Source of the DNA: Arthrobacter sp. CAN_C5
GTDB taxonomy: Bacteria; Actinomycetota; Actinomycetes; Actinomycetales; Micrococcaceae
Assembly: GCF_017875735.1 (NCBI RefSeq)
Contig: NZ_JAGGMZ010000001.1
Coordinates: 496,001-560,000, forward strand
Length of the DNA stretch: 64,000 nt
Direction of reading: 5' to 3'
This document shows positions 43,439 through 53,375 of this stretch, piece after piece. Numbering within the stretch: the first letter of the stretch is position 1; the number at the start of each line of letters is the position of its first letter. Position numbers and translations under genes: made by a program. The notes below the pieces were generated by a model. It worked only from the letters and a program-made list of their open reading frames with translations. It did not search any database and was not told where the DNA came from.

Positions 43439-44782
43439 TCAGCTGGCTGCGGCGTGCTTGCCGCCACCGTTCTGATCACTGCCGTCATTACCGTTGGCTG
43501 CAGCAGCCTGCGAGCCGCCCGAGCCGTGGCCGTTTACCCGGTCGGCCTCCTGGGCGGTGGCGATCTCCTCGGCGCGTTCCTCGCCTGCCTCGGCCGTGAG
43601 GGCGGCGCCGGCCTCGGCGTCACGGGTGAGGTTCTCGCCGGACTCGGGGTCGAACAGGTGCAGCTTCCGCGTGTCGAGCCAGATCTCGGCCTCGCGACCG
43701 CCGCGGATGCGGCTGGCGGCGTCGAGTGTGACCACAATCTGAGGGCGCAGCTCATCGGCGTCCATCTCGCGAGCCAGGTTGTTGAGCAGCTCGCGCATCT
43801 CCGGGTCCGGATTGAAGTTGATGTAGCCGTACTGTTCGTTGCCGAGCCACTCGGTGTGGGTGAGGGTGGCCGTGAAGATGGAGCCGTGGGGCAGCTTGGA
43901 CTCCTCGACCAGTTTCGCGTCCTCGAAGAACTCGGGCCGCACACCCACCAGGACCACCTTCTTGCCTTCGACCTTCGCCAGCTTGTCGGCGGGAACATCG
44001 AGCTCGCCGAGGACGGTCTGTAGCTTGCCGTTCTCGATGGTCGCGGGGATGAAGTTCATAGACGGCGAGCCAATGAACCCGGCCACGAAGAGGTTGCGTG
44101 GCTGCTCGTACAGTTCACGCGGGGAAGCGATCTGCTGCAGCTCGCCCATCTTCAGCACTGCCACCCGGTCGCCCAGGGTCATGGCCTCGGTCTGGTCGTG
44201 GGTCACGTAAACACTGGTGACCCCGAGCCGACGCTGCATCTGGGAGATCTCGGAGCGCATCTGCCCGCGCAGCTTTGCATCCAGGTTGGAGAGTGGCTCG
44301 TCAAAGAGGAACGCGTCGGCCTGGCGCACGATGGCCCGGCCCATGGCAACCCGCTGGCGCTGGCCACCGGAAAGATTGGCTGGCTTCCGCTGCAGGTGGT
44401 CGGTCAGTTCAAGGGTGGACGCAGCCTCGGTGACAAGCTTCTTGACCTGCTCCTCGCTGTGTTTGCCCTTCGCGAGGCGCAGCGGGAAGGCAATGTTCTC
44501 GTACACCGTCAGGTGCGGGTAGAGGGCGTAGTTCTGGAACACCATGGCCAGATTGCGGTCCCGGGGTGCCTTGTCGTTGACGCGCTCACCGTCGATCAGC
44601 AGCTCGCCGTCGGTGATGTCTTCCAGGCCCACGATCATGCGCAGGAGGGTCGACTTGCCACAGCCCGAGGGGCCCACCAGGATGATGAACTCGCCGTCGG
44701 CGATGTCGATGCTGATGTCATTGACGGCGGGGAACCCGTCGCCATATTTCTTGACCAGGTTGTTGAGGGTAATTGAAGCCAT
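43439..44782 (-). CDS. sugC: Sugar ABC transporter ATP-binding protein (SugC/UgpC type)
   Basis: 447 residues. Walker [10 protein letters not shown] (37-45), Q-loop [12 protein letters not shown], signature [14 protein letters not shown] and Walker [16 protein letters not shown] are intact, followed by a C-terminal MOP/TOBE-type regulatory domain (residues 240-380) as in MalK/UgpC. The last 60 residues are an acidic then Gly/Asn/Ser-rich tail not needed for the fold. It powers the transporter encoded just upstream, and could serve other sugar importers. Last gene of the lpqY-sugABC-like operon; an ATG start at 44782 lies 52 bases after the sugB-like stop. Confidence 0.93.
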   Translation of the reverse strand: MASITLNNLVKKYGDGFPAVNDISIDIADGEFIILVGPSGCGKSTLLRMIVGLEDITDGELLIDGERVNDKAPRDRNLAMVFQNYALYPHLTVYENIAFPLRLAKGKHSEEQVKKLVTEAASTLELTDHLQRKPANLSGGQRQRVAMGRAIVRQADAFLFDEPLSNLDAKLRGQMRSEISQMQRRLGVTSVYVTHDQTEAMTLGDRVAVLKMGELQQIASPRELYEQPRNLFVAGFIGSPSMNFIPATIENGKLQTVLGELDVPADKLAKVEGKKVVLVGVRPEFFEDAKLVEESKLPHGSIFTATLTHTEWLGNEQYGYINFNPDPEMRELLNNLAREMDADELRPQIVVTLDAASRIRGGREAEIWLDTRKLHLFDPESGENLTRDAEAGAALTAEAGEERAEEIATAQEADRVNGHGSGGSQAAAANGNDGSDQNGGGKHAAAS

Positions 44783-44834
44783 TTTCTGGTGATCCTTTTC
44801 TATATATCTGGCGCAAGTGGCTGGGACTGCGCCT

Positions 44835-45677
44835 CTAGCCCTTGACGGCGCCCGAGGTCAGGCCGGAAACGATTTGGCGTTGGAACAGCAGTACCAACAG
44901 AACGATCGGGATGGTGACGATGATCGCAGCGGCCGAGATGGCACCGGTGGGTGACTCGAACTGCGAGGCGCCGGTGAAGAATGCCAGCGCCGCCGGGACC
45001 GGCCGGGCGGCCTCGGTGGAGGTCAGCGAGATGCCGTAGACGAAGTCGTTCCACGCGATGAAGAACGCGATGATCGCCGTCGTGAAGACCCCGGGTGCGG
45101 CCAACGGGACGATGGCCTTGCGGAAGGCCTGCCAGGTGGTGGCGCCGTCGACCTGTGCCGCCTGCTCCAACTCCCACGGAATCTGCCGGAAGAACGCGGC
45201 AAGCGTCCAGATGGAGATCGGCAGGGTCAGGGACAGGTAGGGGATGATCAGCCCGAGCCACGTGTCATACAGCCCGATGTTGCGCCAGAGATTGAACAGC
45301 GGGGTCACGATCGAGATCACGGGGAAGATCGAGACCGCCAGCGCGGTGGTAAGGACCAGCTTCTTCCCGGGGAAATCGAGGCGGGCAATCGCATAGGCGC
45401 ACAGGGTGGCCAGGACAACCGCAATCGCCGTCGCGATGAGCGAGATGCCGATTGAGTTCCGCAGTGATGTCAGGAACAACTCCTGCGCGTCGCCGACCAG
45501 GATTTGCTCGTAGTTGGAGATGGTGGCGGCCCCCGACGAGGGAAGGAAGCTTCCGTTGGTGAGGTCGCTGGGGGACTTGAAGGAGGTGGCCAGGATGGAG
45601 GCCACCGGGAACAGTGCGTAAACCAGCACCAGGACCGAGATGACCGCCCACCAGATCTTTTCGCGACGGGAAGACAT
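44835..45677 (-). CDS. sugB: Sugar ABC transporter permease (SugB-like)
   Basis: 280 residues with six membrane spans, MalG-type, with EAA loop [20 protein letters not shown] near residue 185 and ending [16 protein letters not shown]. Length and order agree with mycobacterial SugB (274 residues). The ATG shares one base with the sugA-like stop (TAATG), so the two are coupled. GAGAGGAG lies upstream. Pairs with the SugA-like permease. Confidence 0.92.
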   Translation of the reverse strand: MSSRREKIWWAVISVLVLVYALFPVASILATSFKSPSDLTNGSFLPSSGAATISNYEQILVGDAQELFLTSLRNSIGISLIATAIAVVLATLCAYAIARLDFPGKKLVLTTALAVSIFPVISIVTPLFNLWRNIGLYDTWLGLIIPYLSLTLPISIWTLAAFFRQIPWELEQAAQVDGATTWQAFRKAIVPLAAPGVFTTAIIAFFIAWNDFVYGISLTSTEAARPVPAALAFFTGASQFESPTGAISAAAIIVTIPIVLLVLLFQRQIVSGLTSGAVKG

Positions 45678-46654
45678 TATTTTTCTCCTCTCGTGCCGGC
45701 AAGATCCACTTTGAAGATCTTGATGGCAGCGAAACTGATCAGTATGACGCAGAGGAACAGCAGGACCGACACGGCCGAGCCGAGGCCGATCTCGAGGCGG
45801 CTGATCGACGTCCGGTAGGCGAGGAGCGAGAGCACTTCGGTGTTGTTCTCGCCATTGGTCATGATGAACACGTTGTCGAATATTCGGAACGCATCGAGGG
45901 CCCTGAAGAGCACGGCGACCATGATGGCCGCCTTCATGTTCGGGATGACCACCTTGCGCATCTGCTCCCACCAGGTGGCGCCGTCGACCTTGGCGGCCTC
46001 GGTCAGCTCATCGGGGACCTGCGCCAGACCGGCCAGCAGCAGCAGGGAGATGAAGGGGGTGGTCTTCCAGATTTCGGAAGCCATAATGACGAAGAGCGAG
46101 GTGCCGGTCTGTGCGAACCAGTTCAGGTCCGAGTCGATGCCGGGCACCCAGTCGAACCAGGCGTTCACGTACCCCGAGTTGATATCGAACGCGTAGAACC
46201 AGGCGTAGGCGGAGACCACCGTGATGATGCCGTAGGGCACCAGGATCGCGGTCCGGAGAATGCCCTTGAGGGACTTCAGCGCCTTGCTCATCACCAATGC
46301 CAGGGCGAACCCAAGCACCAGTTCGACGGCGACAGTGATCACGGTGATCAGGACGGTGACGAGGAGGCCCTGCCACCAGACGCTGTCCCCGAGGATGGTG
46401 ATGTAGTTGGCGAACCAGATGAATTCACGCTCATCGGGAGCGGTGAGCCGGAACGCGAACAGGGATTCGAAGAACGCCTGCAGGATCGGGTAGAGCGTCA
46501 CCAGCAGCATCACCACGAAGGCGGGGCCCGCGAGGTACCAGCCCATCCGCCGCTCGGCTCTGACCCGGTCGCTGTGCTGTTTCTTCGCCCTCTTGTCCTT
46601 GTCCGGATTCGGTGTCTTGCCGGCGTCGGGCTTGTTGATCGTTGAGCTACTCAC
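45677..46654 (-). CDS. sugA: Sugar ABC transporter permease (SugA-like)
   Basis: 325 residues with six membrane spans after a basic, Lys-rich N-terminus of 35 residues; MalF-type EAA loop DELTEAAKVDGATWWEQMRK near residue 218. The start is GTG 46654, overlapping the stop of the lpqY-like gene by four bases. It forms the channel with the SugB-like permease. Confidence 0.92.
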   Translation of the reverse strand: MSSSTINKPDAGKTPNPDKDKRAKKQHSDRVRAERRMGWYLAGPAFVVMLLVTLYPILQAFFESLFAFRLTAPDEREFIWFANYITILGDSVWWQGLLVTVLITVITVAVELVLGFALALVMSKALKSLKGILRTAILVPYGIITVVSAYAWFYAFDINSGYVNAWFDWVPGIDSDLNWFAQTGTSLFVIMASEIWKTTPFISLLLLAGLAQVPDELTEAAKVDGATWWEQMRKVVIPNMKAAIMVAVLFRALDAFRIFDNVFIMTNGENNTEVLSLLAYRTSISRLEIGLGSAVSVLLFLCVILISFAAIKIFKVDLAGTRGEK

Positions 46655-47970
46655 AGTAGCCTCTCCCCTCTGAGCACTGCGGTGATGAACTCCTGGGACC
46701 GTTCGGGGGTTGTGTCAGGATCCACTTCGTTCGGTGGTGACCATTCCTGCTGCAGTCCGGTGGAGATTTCGTTGTAGAACGGTGTCTGGGGGCGTGGTGC
46801 TGCGAGTTCGAGGGAGTCCCGGATTGTCGTCGCCATCGGGAAGTCTTCCTCAATGGCTGGGTCCTCGTACGCCTCCGAGTTGGACGGCGGGTTGCCGTTG
46901 GTGATGAAGTACTCGGTCTGGTTTTCCGGCTGGACGATGCATTCGATTGCCTCGTAGGCCAGGTCCGGGTTGTCGCTGTCTGCGCCGACGCCAAGGTTAA
47001 TCCCGCCCAGTGGTGGGGCGGCGTCCTCGCCTTCGGTGACGGCGGGGAACAGGGCCCAGCCGATGTCGTCGACTACAGACTGGTCAATCGACCCCGCTTC
47101 GACGGCGCCAAGGGTGGCGGGCCAGACGAACGGGTAGTTGACCATGAAGGACCCGTCGTCGCCCTGGAACAGGGTCAACGAGGTGTTCTCGGTGGAGGTC
47201 GGCAGGCCCGGGCCGCCGAGGCCCTCGGTCCCGATGGTCCCGATGATACGTGCCGCCTCCTGGCCGGCCTCGGAGGTGAGGCCAAGCTCCAGTTCGTCGG
47301 CAGGGGCCTCGGGGTTCTCGAGGATCTGGCCACCGGCGGATTCCACCAGTGCGTTGATCCAGACGGTCATCGATTCGGCTGGCGAACCCTGGACCCCGAG
47401 GAGCTTGTCCTGCTCGGTGGCTGCGTCGATCAGCTGGTCCCAGGTGACCGGCTGGGACATGTCCAGCCCGGCGGCCTCGGCAACCGATTCGCGGTACCAG
47501 AGGATCTGGGTGTTGGCCCAGAAGGGGACGGTCACCAGTTCGTCCTTCCAGGTGGCACCGGCGAGGGCGCCTTCGAGGACATTCTCGGAGAAGAGGTCCA
47601 CCGAATCCTCGGGGATGGGTGCCAGAAAGCCGGGCTCCGCAAGCTCGGGGATGAACGGCGGGTCAATGCTCATGATGTCCATTGACGTGTCCCCGGCCGC
47701 GAGACGGCGGGCGAGCTGTTCGCGCTGGGCGGCAGCATCGGTCGGGAGGAGCGACGTCTCAATCCGGTAGGCGCCGTCGGCCTCTTCGGTGCAGCTGGCG
47801 GCAATCGCTGCCTGCCCGCCCGCATCGGGATTGATGTACCAGGTCAGCGTCGTGACGCTTTCTGCCGGACCACAGCCCGTCAGCAGCATCGTTCCCATTG
47901 CCAGTGTTGCCACAGCCGCCGCCTTCGGCCTGCTCCGGACTGGATCGATTTTCCTTCGCCTGATCGGCAT
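46651..47970 (-). CDS. lpqY: Substrate-binding lipoprotein, LpqY-like (trehalose/disaccharide importer)
   Basis: 439 residues. Signal peptide with lipobox LTGC (Cys33). The mature start TLTWYINPDAGGQAAIAASC, then AAQREQLARRLAAGDTSMDI and IPELAEPGFLAPI, matches the mycobacterial LpqY pattern, and gene order and lengths of the operon (binding protein, two permeases, SugC-type ATPase) also match LpqY-SugABC, which recycles trehalose. The identification of trehalose as substrate is an inference. ATG 47970 is used; GTG 47976, closer to GGAGG, is an alternative. A perfect palindromic operator lies upstream at 48133. Confidence 0.85.
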   Translation of the reverse strand: MPIRRRKIDPVRSRPKAAAVATLAMGTMLLTGCGPAESVTTLTWYINPDAGGQAAIAASCTEEADGAYRIETSLLPTDAAAQREQLARRLAAGDTSMDIMSIDPPFIPELAEPGFLAPIPEDSVDLFSENVLEGALAGATWKDELVTVPFWANTQILWYRESVAEAAGLDMSQPVTWDQLIDAATEQDKLLGVQGSPAESMTVWINALVESAGGQILENPEAPADELELGLTSEAGQEAARIIGTIGTEGLGGPGLPTSTENTSLTLFQGDDGSFMVNYPFVWPATLGAVEAGSIDQSVVDDIGWALFPAVTEGEDAAPPLGGINLGVGADSDNPDLAYEAIECIVQPENQTEYFITNGNPPSNSEAYEDPAIEEDFPMATTIRDSLELAAPRPQTPFYNEISTGLQQEWSPPNEVDPDTTPERSQEFITAVLRGERLL

Positions 47971-48132
47971 TCCCACCGTGCCTCCACATCGTTGTAGATA
48001 GCCCGGTCGCCCTAGGTACAGTAGGCGATCCGGAGCAACCTTGTCTTTGAGACCATATGCCCTGTGTGCGAAATTCGCCACAACATCAGGTTGCAATCCG
48101 GGCAGGGTTGAGGTGGAAAGGTGCCCCTGAAC

Positions 48133-48144
48133 GTAAGCGCTTAC
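48133..48144. promoter_or_regulatory. LacI/GntR-like operator of the lpqY operon
   Basis: GTAAGCGCTTAC at 48133-48144 is a perfect 12-base palindrome with a central GC, about 160 bases upstream of the lpqY-like start and overlapping the stop codon of panD. No local regulator gene is next to it, so a distant regulator is implied. Confidence 0.65.
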
Positions 48145-48572
48145 TGAAGCAGTGCTGAATTATTCAGCGCGTGGGGTGGCCGCTCGAGGCCGTAGACAAC
48201 GCTCTCGGCGGGGTCGTTGCCGAGGTCGACGATGCGGTTCTGCCCATCGACATGCACCACGGTGGGCAGGTACTCATGCGCTTCGGCGTCGGTGAGCTGC
48301 GCATAGGTGATGAGGATGACCGTGTCACCCTGGTGGACCAGATGCGCCGCAGGACCATTGATGCCCAGCACTCCCGAACCGCGTTCACCGGCGATGGTGT
48401 AAGTCTCCAGGCGTGCGCCATTGGTGACGTCGACAATCGAGACCATCTCTCCGGGGAGGATGTCTGCCGCTTCGAGCAGGTCAAGGTCCACGGTGACGGA
48501 CCCCACGTAATGAAGGTCGGCGTGGGTTACCGTCGCGCGGTGGATTTTGGACTTAAACATTGTGCGATTCAT
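48141..48572 (-). CDS. panD: Aspartate 1-decarboxylase (pyruvoyl-dependent)
   Basis: 143-residue precursor. [20 protein letters not shown] lines up with E. coli MIRTM..., placing the self-cleavage site at Gly24-Ser25 (HYVGSVTVD); Ser25 becomes the pyruvoyl group. The enzyme makes beta-alanine from aspartate for pantothenate and CoA. ATG 48572 is chosen because it matches the E. coli numbering; no Shine-Dalgarno site precedes it. A -10 box TATACT lies only eight bases before the start, which points to a leaderless message. The later ATG at 48560 would still keep the active site. Confidence 0.95.
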   Translation of the reverse strand: MNRTMFKSKIHRATVTHADLHYVGSVTVDLDLLEAADILPGEMVSIVDVTNGARLETYTIAGERGSGVLGINGPAAHLVHQGDTVILITYAQLTDAEAHEYLPTVVHVDGQNRIVDLGNDPAESVVYGLERPPHALNNSALLQ

Positions 48573-48586
48573 CAGAATCAAGTATA
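48573..48586 (-). promoter_or_regulatory. -10 box of a probable leaderless panD promoter
   Basis: On the minus strand TATACT (48586-48581) is followed by eight bases and then ATG, so transcription would start at or within two bases of the start codon. The -35 region is not a good match. Confidence 0.5.
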
Positions 48587-48820
48587 CGGTCGCCGCGGAG
48601 GACCGGCTATGTGGTGTTGCGCACTGGCAGCTCGACCGCATCCACACTGGCCCGCTCCCACTTTCCGAGCGTTGGCTCCAGCGGGTTGCGGGCGGCTGGT
48701 CGACGTAGCGTGCAGGTCCTCCCACTTCCTGGTGCCCGACGACGTCGTGAACCAGGAGTGTCCCCCGAAGACACGCCCCTCGGGTGCCAGAACCAGGGGA
48801 AACCTGCACGGCCCAGCCCC
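48587..48820. other. Intergenic region between panD and the LysR gene
   Basis: 234 bases in which I see no gene. Open frames exist on the minus strand (for example 48607-48828) but have no ribosome binding site, no recognisable family and cover the LysR stop. No panC or other pantothenate gene is present. Confidence 0.5.
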
Positions 48821-49693
48821 TCACGCATCCGGGGCCTTCCGGAGGGCGCGGCCCATGATCGCGGACGTCAGCGCGGCCACCAGTTCCTGGTTGGCCAGGG
48901 GGTTGCTGAGCAGGGTGAAGTCCACGGCGCCGACCGCGGGGAGGTCGAAGCGGTTGCTGACCTGGACCAGGTCCTCAGGGATGAGGGATTGCGGGAAAAC
49001 GGCCAGACCAATGCCGGCACGCGCTGCGGCCAGGACCCCATTGATCTCCCGGGTGTTGCAGGTGATGCGCCAGGTCCTGCCGGCCTTTTCCAGAGCATCG
49101 ATGGTCATCTGACGGGTGAGGCTGGGGGACTGGTAGACGATCAACGGAACCGGTGCGCCGTCCTCCAGGGTGGTCTTCCCGTGACCTGCCCAGACCAGCT
49201 GGTCGCTCTGCACCAGGGTTCCCTCGCCGGTGCCGCTCATGTACTTGATGAAAATCAGGTCCACCTGGCCGGCCCGCAGCCGGCGCAGCAGCAGGGGGCT
49301 CTGGGTGACGGTGAGCTCGAGGTTGATCTGCGGGTAGAGCTGACGGAAATGACGGAGGATGCGGGGAAGCTGGGTGACGGCCAGATCATCGGCCACGCCA
49401 AACCTGAGGCGGCCCCGCATGGCCGAGCCGGAAAAGTACGCCACGGCCTGTTCCTGCGCCGCGAGGATGGTCCGGGCGAACCCTGCCATCGCGTCACCGT
49501 TGTCGGTCAGGCTGACGCCCCGGGTGTCCCGCAAGATCAGTTGGCGCCCCGCGGCCTCCTCCAGCTTCCGGATGTGCTGGCTGACCGTGGGCTGGCTCAG
49601 GTTTAACCGGCCCGCTGCGCCGGTGAAGCTGAGGGTTTCCGCCACGGCGAGGAACGTTCTGAGCTGAACCGGGTCATACAATGGCGGGCCCAT
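48821..49693 (-). CDS. LysR family transcriptional regulator
   Basis: 290 residues. The winged helix-turn-helix fills residues 7-66 ([34 protein letters not shown]); the effector domain follows with [20 protein letters not shown] and the C-terminal [13 protein letters not shown]. It is divergent from the MFS gene, whose control is the likely task. ATG 49693 is used; no strong ribosome binding site is visible. A 14-base near-palindrome lies just upstream. Confidence 0.92.
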   Translation of the reverse strand: MGPPLYDPVQLRTFLAVAETLSFTGAAGRLNLSQPTVSQHIRKLEEAAGRQLILRDTRGVSLTDNGDAMAGFARTILAAQEQAVAYFSGSAMRGRLRFGVADDLAVTQLPRILRHFRQLYPQINLELTVTQSPLLLRRLRAGQVDLIFIKYMSGTGEGTLVQSDQLVWAGHGKTTLEDGAPVPLIVYQSPSLTRQMTIDALEKAGRTWRITCNTREINGVLAAARAGIGLAVFPQSLIPEDLVQVSNRFDLPAVGAVDFTLLSNPLANQELVAALTSAIMGRALRKAPDA

Positions 49694-49699
49694 CTATTA

Positions 49700-49713
49700 C
49701 GTTTTCGAATACG
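49700..49713. promoter_or_regulatory. Probable LysR binding site
   Basis: CGTTTTCGAATACG at 49700-49713 is a palindrome with one mismatched pair around a TTCGAA centre, in the gap between the divergent LysR and MFS genes, with the T-N11-A type spacing of LysR sites nearby. Confidence 0.45.
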
Positions 49714-49798
49714 AGTTATAGCCACCATACGCTTTCATGATGAATCGGCGGTGCGTAGCGTGGAAAGCGTTCCCCCACTCCCAGCACAGGAAGACACC

Positions 49799-51178
49799 TT
49801 GGCACCCCCACCCCCCTCCGCCGGCCCGGCCGGGGACCCCACGCTGACCGCACCCATGCCGATCACCAGCGCGCGCCCTGCTTGGCGCGACACCTTCATC
49901 TCCCTCCGCATCCCCAATTTCCGCCGGTTCGCGATCTCCCACCTGATCGCCGTCATCGCGATGTGGATGCAACGAATTGCCCAGGACTGGATGGTGCTGG
50001 AGCTCTCCGGATCGGTCACTGCCGTCGGCATCACCGTGGCCCTGCAGTTCGCCCCGTTCCTCCTCCTGGGGCCCTACGGTGGGATCATCGCGGACCGCTA
50101 CCCCAAACGCATCCTCCTGATCATCACGCAGAGCCTGGCGGCACTGATGGCCGCGGTGATGGCTGTCCTCGCCCTGACCGGGCTTGTGGAGGTATGGCAT
50201 GTCTATGTCATCGCGTTCACCCTGGGGCTGGTCACCGTGGTCGATGCTCCGGCGCGACAGGTCTTCGTCAATGACCTGGTGGGCCCAATGCACCTGCGCA
50301 ACGCCATCAGCCTGAACTCGTCGATCTTCCAGGTGGGTGCAATGGTGGGCCCGGCGATCAGCGGTGTGCTGATCACCGCGATTGGCGGCGGCTGGGCGTT
50401 CGCGGTGAACGCTGTCGCATGCCTCTACACGGTGATCACCCTCGCACTGCTGCGGACCGACCAGTTGTCGGTGGCCGCCCGGGTGCCCCGGGCCAAGGGG
50501 CAGCTCCGCGAAGGCGCCCGGTACGTGATGCGGAAGCCCGCGATCTTCTGGTGCATGCTCACCGGAGCGTTCGTTTCGGTGTTCGCCATGAGTACGCCCG
50601 TGCTGATGGCGGCGTTCGCGGACACCGTATTCGACTCCGGCGCCCAGGGGTACGGATTCCTCAACACCGCGCTGGCCACCGGGTCGCTGGTCGGTGCGCT
50701 CGCCTCCACCCGACGGACCACCCTGAGGCTGAGGGGCGTGCTCGGGGGTGCTGCCGCGTTTGGTGGTTTCATGGCCCTCGGCGCGGTTGCCCCGAACCAG
50801 GCAGTCTTCGCCATCCTGATGTTCCTTGCCGGGATCGGCTGTCTCTGGTTCATCACCGGCGCCAACCAGCTGGTGCAGATCTCGTCCAACCTCGCGATCC
50901 GGGGCCGGGTGATGGCCCTGTACATGATGGTGCTCATCGGTGGGCAGGCGATCGGCGGCCCGATGATCGGCTGGCTGGCTGAGAACATCGGGGCTTCCAC
51001 CACGGTGTTGATCGCTGGTGGCGTGCCACTGCTGGCGTCCGGAGTGATCGCCGTCGTCCTCGCCCGGAAGGGACAACTGACCCTGCGGTTCCGCTACACC
51101 CACACCTCCCAGAGCCGACGACGGCTGGTGGCGATCGTCCCGAAGGATCCCGCAGCGCGGCGCCACGCAGCTGTCTGA
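49799..51178 (+). CDS. MFS transporter, DHA3-type efflux
   Basis: 459 residues (from TTG 49799), 12 membrane spans after a Pro/Ala-rich tail of about 35 residues. The opening ISLRIPNFRRFAISHLIAVI, then MWMQRIAQDWMVLELSGSVT and YGGIIADRYPKRILLIITQS, is typical of the DHA3 group of EntS-like exporters. The substrate is unknown; possible cargo includes siderophores, drugs or small metabolites. TTG 49799 has AGGAAG seven bases upstream; the ORF could start at GTG 49751 but that has no ribosome binding site. Divergent from the LysR gene. Confidence 0.85.
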   Translation: MAPPPPSAGPAGDPTLTAPMPITSARPAWRDTFISLRIPNFRRFAISHLIAVIAMWMQRIAQDWMVLELSGSVTAVGITVALQFAPFLLLGPYGGIIADRYPKRILLIITQSLAALMAAVMAVLALTGLVEVWHVYVIAFTLGLVTVVDAPARQVFVNDLVGPMHLRNAISLNSSIFQVGAMVGPAISGVLITAIGGGWAFAVNAVACLYTVITLALLRTDQLSVAARVPRAKGQLREGARYVMRKPAIFWCMLTGAFVSVFAMSTPVLMAAFADTVFDSGAQGYGFLNTALATGSLVGALASTRRTTLRLRGVLGGAAAFGGFMALGAVAPNQAVFAILMFLAGIGCLWFITGANQLVQISSNLAIRGRVMALYMMVLIGGQAIGGPMIGWLAENIGASTTVLIAGGVPLLASGVIAVVLARKGQLTLRFRYTHTSQSRRRLVAIVPKDPAARRHAAV

Positions 51179-51252
51179 CGGGGGACGCATCTACCTGGAG
51201 CCCCGTGCACCTTCCGTCGCCCGGGCTCCGAGGGTGGGCGGGATAATGCACT

Positions 51253-51591
51253 ATGACAGTTGCCCTGGTTGTGGTTCTTTTCGTCTTCGCCGCGCTCGCC
51301 GAAATCGGCGGTGCCTGGCTTGTCTGGCAGAGCATCCGTGAGGGCAGGCCATGGTGGTGGGCGGGGCTTGGGGTGATGGCTCTCGCCGCCTACGGGTTCA
51401 TTGCGACCCTGCAACCGGACGCCAACTTCGGCAGGATCCTCGCAGCCTACGGAGGGGTCTTTGTCGCTGGCTCGCTCGCGTGGGGAGTAGTTTTCGATGG
51501 GTTCCGCCCAGATCGCTGGGATCTGGCCGGGTCTGCGCTCTGCCTCGTGGGGGTGGCGATCATCATATTTGCGCCGCGGCCGGTGGTCTGA
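51253..51591 (+). CDS. YnfA family (UPF0060) membrane protein
   Basis: 112 residues, four membrane spans: [20 protein letters not shown], the [20 protein letters not shown] segment, [20 protein letters not shown] and a C-terminal span. The E17-containing first span and the DRWD loop are conserved in this family, which belongs with the small multidrug resistance (EmrE-like) superfamily; its function is not established. ATG 51253 has no ribosome binding site, but GATAAT lies five bases before it, so it may be leaderless. Confidence 0.92.
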   Translation: MTVALVVVLFVFAALAEIGGAWLVWQSIREGRPWWWAGLGVMALAAYGFIATLQPDANFGRILAAYGGVFVAGSLAWGVVFDGFRPDRWDLAGSALCLVGVAIIIFAPRPVV

Positions 51592-51634
51592 ATTCAGAGC
51601 CTAAGAAAGCCAGAAGCGTTCCCGGGGAGATTGG

Positions 51635-51705
51635 AGCGGGCGACGGGAATCGAACCCGCGTATCGAGCTTGGGAAGCTAGCGCTCTACCATTGAGCTACG
51701 CCCGC
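51635..51705 (-). tRNA. tRNA-Gly (CCC anticodon)
   Basis: 71 bases on the minus strand fold as a full cloverleaf: acceptor arms GCGGGCG/CGCCCGC, D-arm GCTC/GAGC, anticodon loop TTCCCAA (anticodon CCC, 51671-51673), T-arm with TTCGATT loop, discriminator T; CCA is not encoded. The anticodon stem CTAGC/GCTCG has one T-C mismatch at its second pair. Gly-CCC reads GGG codons. Confidence 0.95.
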
Positions 51706-51907
51706 CTGGAGACCAGGCCACACTGCGGCTCTGATCCCGGCAAAAACAACGAGATTCAGCCTACCCCAACCTCACCGTTGCGAAAACACGTGACCTGGGA
51801 AAACCCGGGGTACGGACAGGCAGCCTCGGGCAAGCGGTCCAATCACCGTGCCGAAGTGGAAGTGACTCCCAGCCCCCGGCTCGCACCGGTGTGGGTACCC
51901 TAAGACC

Positions 51908-52762
51908 ATGAGCGTCGAGAAGAACACCCGGGACATCGAAGCGGGAATCGAAAAGGATTTCACAGCAAAGATGAGCTACGGGTCGTACCTGTCGCTGGAT
52001 GAGTTGCTGTCCGCCCAGCACCCGGTGAGCCGGCCGGAGCACCACGATGAAATGCTGTTCATTATCCAGCACCAGACGTCGGAGCTGTGGCTGAAGCTGG
52101 TACTCCATGAGATGCGCGCCGTCCATGCGAAACTGCAGGGCGATGACCTGCGCTCAGCGATGAAGGGCATCGCACGCATCAAACACATTCAGCGCTCCCT
52201 CACCGAGCAGTGGTCGGTACTGGCCACCCTGACACCTTCCGAATACGCAGAGTTCAGGGGAGACCTGGGGGCGTCCAGCGGATTCCAGTCCTATCAGTAC
52301 CGGGCCGTCGAGTTCCTGCTCGGCAACAAGAACGCGGGCATGCTGGAGGTTTTCACCAATGACCCGGCAGCCCGGGAACTGCTCTCGGAGCTCCTGGACC
52401 AGACGAGTATCTACGACGAGTTCATCCGGCTGCTCTCCCGCCGGGGCCACGCCATTCCCGCCGAGCTGCTCGACCGGGACGTCCGCACGGCGCACGTTTT
52501 CAACCCGGATCTGGTCCAGGTCTACAAGGCGGTGTACGAAAACGCGGCCGAACACTGGGACCTGTACGAGGCGTGTGAGGAACTGGTGGACCTTGAAGAC
52601 AACTTCCAGCTCTGGCGGTTCCGGCACCTGAAGACCGTTGAACGGACCATCGGATTCAAGCGCGGCACAGGCGGGTCCTCGGGTGTCGGCTTCCTGCAGA
52701 AGGCCCTTGAGCTCACGTTCTTCCCCGAGCTGTACGCCGTGCGCACCGAGATCGGTCGATAA
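51908..52762 (+). CDS. kynA: Tryptophan 2,3-dioxygenase
   Basis: 284-residue haem enzyme that opens the indole ring of tryptophan to N-formylkynurenine, the first step of the kynurenine route. Family motifs: [40 protein letters not shown] with the substrate-base His, [20 protein letters not shown], and [20 protein letters not shown] near the end, which includes the proximal haem histidine. ATG 51908 follows a short, weak ribosome binding region. No kynureninase or formamidase neighbour is in view. The gene starts about 200 bases downstream of the antisense tRNA. Confidence 0.96.
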   Translation: MSVEKNTRDIEAGIEKDFTAKMSYGSYLSLDELLSAQHPVSRPEHHDEMLFIIQHQTSELWLKLVLHEMRAVHAKLQGDDLRSAMKGIARIKHIQRSLTEQWSVLATLTPSEYAEFRGDLGASSGFQSYQYRAVEFLLGNKNAGMLEVFTNDPAARELLSELLDQTSIYDEFIRLLSRRGHAIPAELLDRDVRTAHVFNPDLVQVYKAVYENAAEHWDLYEACEELVDLEDNFQLWRFRHLKTVERTIGFKRGTGGSSGVGFLQKALELTFFPELYAVRTEIGR

Positions 52763-52796
52763 CCACTAACGCCTTGGACTGCGGTATTTTTGAACC

Positions 52797-53372
52797 GTGC
52801 TGATCTCCGACCGCGACATCCGAACCGAAATTGACCGCGAGCGCATTGTGCTCGATCCCTATGATGAGGCGATGGTCCAGCCCTCCAGCGTGGACGTACG
52901 GATTGACCGCTACTTCAGGTTGTTCGACAACCACAAGTACGCCCACATCGACCCGGCCGAGGACCAGCCCGACCTGACCCGGTTGGTGGAGGTGGACGCC
53001 GATGAGCCGTTCATTCTGCACCCCGGCGAGTTCGTGCTCGGATCAACCTACGAGACCGTGACGCTGCCCGACGACATCGCCGCCCGACTGGAAGGCAAGT
53101 CCTCCCTCGGCCGACTCGGCTTGCTGACGCACTCCACTGCCGGCTTCATCGATCCAGGCTTCTCCGGTCACGTCACCCTCGAACTCTCCAACATGGCCAC
53201 CCTGCCGATCAAGCTGTGGCCAGGATCGAAAATAGGGCAGCTCTGCTTCTTCAGGCTCACCTCCCCGTCGGAACATCCTTACGGGTCAGGACCGTACGGC
53301 AACCGCTACCAGGGACAGCGCGGCCCGACGGCGTCGCGCAGTCACCAGAACTTCCACCGCACCGCTATCTGA
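52797..53372 (+). CDS. dcd: dCTP deaminase (bifunctional dCTP deaminase/dUTPase type)
   Basis: 191 residues. The DCD fold is clear: [20 protein letters not shown] (residues 23-42), [20 protein letters not shown] with the phosphate-contacting KSSLGR, and the catalytic E in GHVTLELSN. The [18 protein letters not shown] stretch is that of the actinobacterial bifunctional enzyme, which converts dCTP straight to dUMP. The start is GTG 52797. Its stop is three bases from that of the convergent MFS gene. Confidence 0.95.
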   Translation: MLISDRDIRTEIDRERIVLDPYDEAMVQPSSVDVRIDRYFRLFDNHKYAHIDPAEDQPDLTRLVEVDADEPFILHPGEFVLGSTYETVTLPDDIAARLEGKSSLGRLGLLTHSTAGFIDPGFSGHVTLELSNMATLPIKLWPGSKIGQLCFFRLTSPSEHPYGSGPYGNRYQGQRGPTASRSHQNFHRTAI

Positions 53373-53375
53373 GAC

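Noticed and set aside
48607-48828. 73-residue open frame between panD and LysR
   Set aside because: No ribosome binding site, overlaps the LysR stop, Arg/Gly-rich composition; I could not match it to panC or any other family.
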